A stretch of 6,244 nucleotides of DNA, taken from positions 1 through 6,244 of the forward strand of contig JAIDLO010000006.1 of the NCBI GenBank assembly GCA_029050995.1. The letters run 5' to 3'. The notes below the pieces were generated by a model. The model was not told the DNA's origin. It was given only the letters and a program-made list of their open reading frames with translations, and searched no databases. Position numbers and translations under genes: made by a program. Of this stretch, positions 6,113 to 6,244 are shown piece by piece; position 1 is the stretch's first letter; each line of letters starts with the position of its first letter. Source of the stretch: Eubacterium sp. (GTDB lineage: Bacteria > Bacillota > Clostridia > Oscillospirales > Acutalibacteraceae).

Positions 6113-6149
6113 ATCCCACAATCTGCTGAAATGGATTGTGGGATTTTTT
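6113..6149 (+). terminator. Rho-independent terminator ending the operon
   Basis: A perfect 11-bp stem, ATCCCACAATC (6113-6123) with GATTGTGGGAT (6134-6144), encloses a 10-base loop. It is followed directly by a T run (6144-6149). It lies 13 bases after the TAA of the SHOCT gene and defines the 3' end of the five-gene operon. A weaker A run on the left does not rule out some bidirectional activity. Confidence 0.95.
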
Positions 6150-6150
6150 A

Positions 6151-6238
6151 TTGAGGTAACAGAACTTTCCTCTTGCTATCGAAAGGTACACTGTACCTTT
6201 CTCCCAAATTTTTTCGGCTTGCACCTCAAAATTTGGAG
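6151..6238. repeat. Cluster of overlapping inverted repeats at the right edge
   Basis: Three inverted repeats lie within 88 bases beyond the operon terminator. The first is a near-perfect palindrome of 10-base arms around one base, GAAAGGTACA (6181-6190) and TGTACCTTTC (6192-6201). The second is CTCC, a bulged C, then AAATTTT (6201-6212), pairing with AAAATTTGGAG (6228-6238). The third is an outer pair TTGAGGT (6151-6157) and ACCTCAA (6223-6229). The second and third overlap, so alternative folds are possible. No T run marks them as terminators and no convincing gene is present. The block may be part of a dispersed repeat or small mobile element, or a binding site; the window ends before this can be judged. 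Confidence 0.6.
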
Positions 6239-6244
6239 CCACGT

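Noticed and set aside
6111..6242. Minus-strand open frame of 43 codons at the right edge
   Set aside because: It runs straight through the operon terminator hairpin and has no recognisable family motif; it is more likely an accidental frame in the repeat block.

Overview
The base composition is AT-rich, with strong Shine-Dalgarno sites (AAGGAG and similar), near-consensus sigma-A promoters, short intergenic gaps and hairpin/U-tract terminators. Together with YczE-type membrane proteins, Lys/Thr/Ser-rich Ig/fibronectin-like secreted repeats and a probable GH95 fucosidase, this suggests a low-GC Firmicute, most likely a gut Clostridia member (Ruminococcaceae-like). That assignment comes from gene style only, not from a marker gene.

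Left part (1-2216), all on the minus strand. The window opens inside the first 44 codons of a probable glycoside hydrolase family 95 enzyme. Next comes a YczE/DUF6198-type polytopic membrane protein (190-864) with its own promoter (894-921). Then comes a 386-residue secreted protein with Ig-like, fibronectin type III and BIG2-like modules plus an unassigned C-terminal domain (993-2153). It has a textbook promoter (2188-2216) and its own terminator (945-974).

Divergent intergenic region (2154-2399). It carries the minus-strand promoter, a plus-strand terminator-like hairpin with no obvious upstream gene (2274-2312), and a small inverted repeat next to a -10-like box in front of the plus-strand operon.

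Right part (2400-6149), a compact five-gene plus-strand operon. It encodes a Mor-family (phage Mu middle-promoter activator type) DNA-binding protein, three membrane proteins that each begin with CX2CX10CX2C zinc ribbons, and a 425-residue cytosolic-looking protein with a PH-like domain and a C-terminal SHOCT motif. It ends at a strong terminator (6113-6149). The second zinc-ribbon gene is the most striking item. Its open frame holds two intact zinc ribbons, a membrane segment and an extracellular domain over 303 codons. There is no ATG, GTG or TTG before codon 104, yet a full Shine-Dalgarno sits exactly where an ATT or ACG start would need it. The proteins look like a membrane-associated sensing or stress/defence module under a Mor-like regulator; no function can be named from sequence alone.

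The last ~95 bases (6150-6244) have no convincing gene but contain three overlapping inverted repeats, possibly the edge of a repeat or mobile element.
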